From Bacteroidales bacterium H10 (GTDB taxonomy: Bacteria > Bacteroidota > Bacteroidia > Bacteroidales > Muribaculaceae): a stretch of 6,463 nt of DNA. The DNA lies in assembly GCA_001701295.1 (NCBI GenBank), contig DAAV01000135.1, forward strand, positions 1-6,463, read 5' to 3'. Position numbers and translations under genes: made by a program. This document shows, in pieces, positions 6,348-6,463 of this stretch (the stretch's first letter is position 1; each line of letters starts with the position of its first letter). The notes under the pieces are model-generated. The model did no database searches. It was given only the letters and a program-made list of their open reading frames with translations, and was not told the origin of the DNA.

Positions 6348-6463
6348 ATGAAATTTATACTTTCACGGACTGATGACTGGCGGACACGTTCCAGAAAATG
6401 GATAATCGGATACGGCTTGCTCTTCTGGCTTGTCTCAAGAATAATAGCTTTCATACTCCTCAG
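6348..6463 (+). CDS. Start of a probable inner-membrane protein (partial, runs off right edge)
   Basis: The ATG is at 6348-6350 and 38 complete codons follow before the window ends, with the frame open. The first 18 residues are charged and net basic (MKFILSRTDDWRTRSRKW). From residue 19 a hydrophobic segment runs to the edge (IIGYGLLFWLV, then IIAFILL), interrupted by one Arg at 31. This looks like a first membrane helix with the N-terminus in the cytoplasm by the positive-inside rule. It is not a clear cleavable signal peptide, because the charged stretch is long and no cleavage site is seen. The upstream promoter and A/T-rich leader (TTTAATAATTACCCATT) support the start. I do not recognise the family and the function cannot be told from this fragment. 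Confidence 0.7.
   Translation, partial: MKFILSRTDDWRTRSRKWIIGYGLLFWLVSRIIAFILL

Noticed and set aside
1..6463. CRISPR array, insertion sequence, tRNA or defence system.
   Set aside because: There are no regularly spaced repeats, no transposase motifs or terminal inverted repeats, no tRNA-like cloverleaf that I could see, and the complete genes are ordinary surface proteins plus one small unknown.

Overview
The window looks like a chromosomal segment of a Bacteroidota bacterium, most likely order Bacteroidales; a gut Muribaculaceae-type genome is a guess from overall protein style and cannot be proved here. The signs are a PF14905-type outer-membrane receptor with a carboxypeptidase-regulatory-like N-terminal domain, a secreted protein with a type IX secretion (T9SS) C-terminal sorting domain, start codons without Shine-Dalgarno sequences, and two promoters of the Bacteroidota TTG / TAnnTTTG type.

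Layout. The left 2.9 kb is on the minus strand: a complete TonB-dependent-type outer-membrane beta-barrel receptor (69-2930), followed 15 bases downstream by the start of another minus-strand gene that leaves the window (1-53). To the right everything reads on the plus strand: a solitary acidic 113-residue protein of unknown function (3152-3493) ending in a long nested inverted repeat; an 803-residue cell-surface or secreted multidomain protein (3734-6145) with its own canonical promoter and a strong intrinsic terminator; and the first 38 codons of a probable membrane protein (6348-end) with another canonical promoter.

How the genes relate. The receptor and the small-protein gene are divergent and share a 221-base intergenic region that carries a perfect 10-bp tandem repeat next to the small gene. 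The three plus-strand genes appear to be separate transcription units, since a hairpin lies after the first two and a promoter lies before the second and third. No SusD partner or enzyme set lies next to the receptor, so no substrate can be named. I see no mobile element, CRISPR array, tRNA, rRNA or defence system. The content is ordinary for a Bacteroidales chromosome. The points most worth a second look are regulatory: the tandem repeat, the inverted repeat overlapping the last promoter, an octamer shared by the two promoters, and the nested hairpin after the small gene. The orphan small protein and the unassigned middle of the secreted protein are also of interest.
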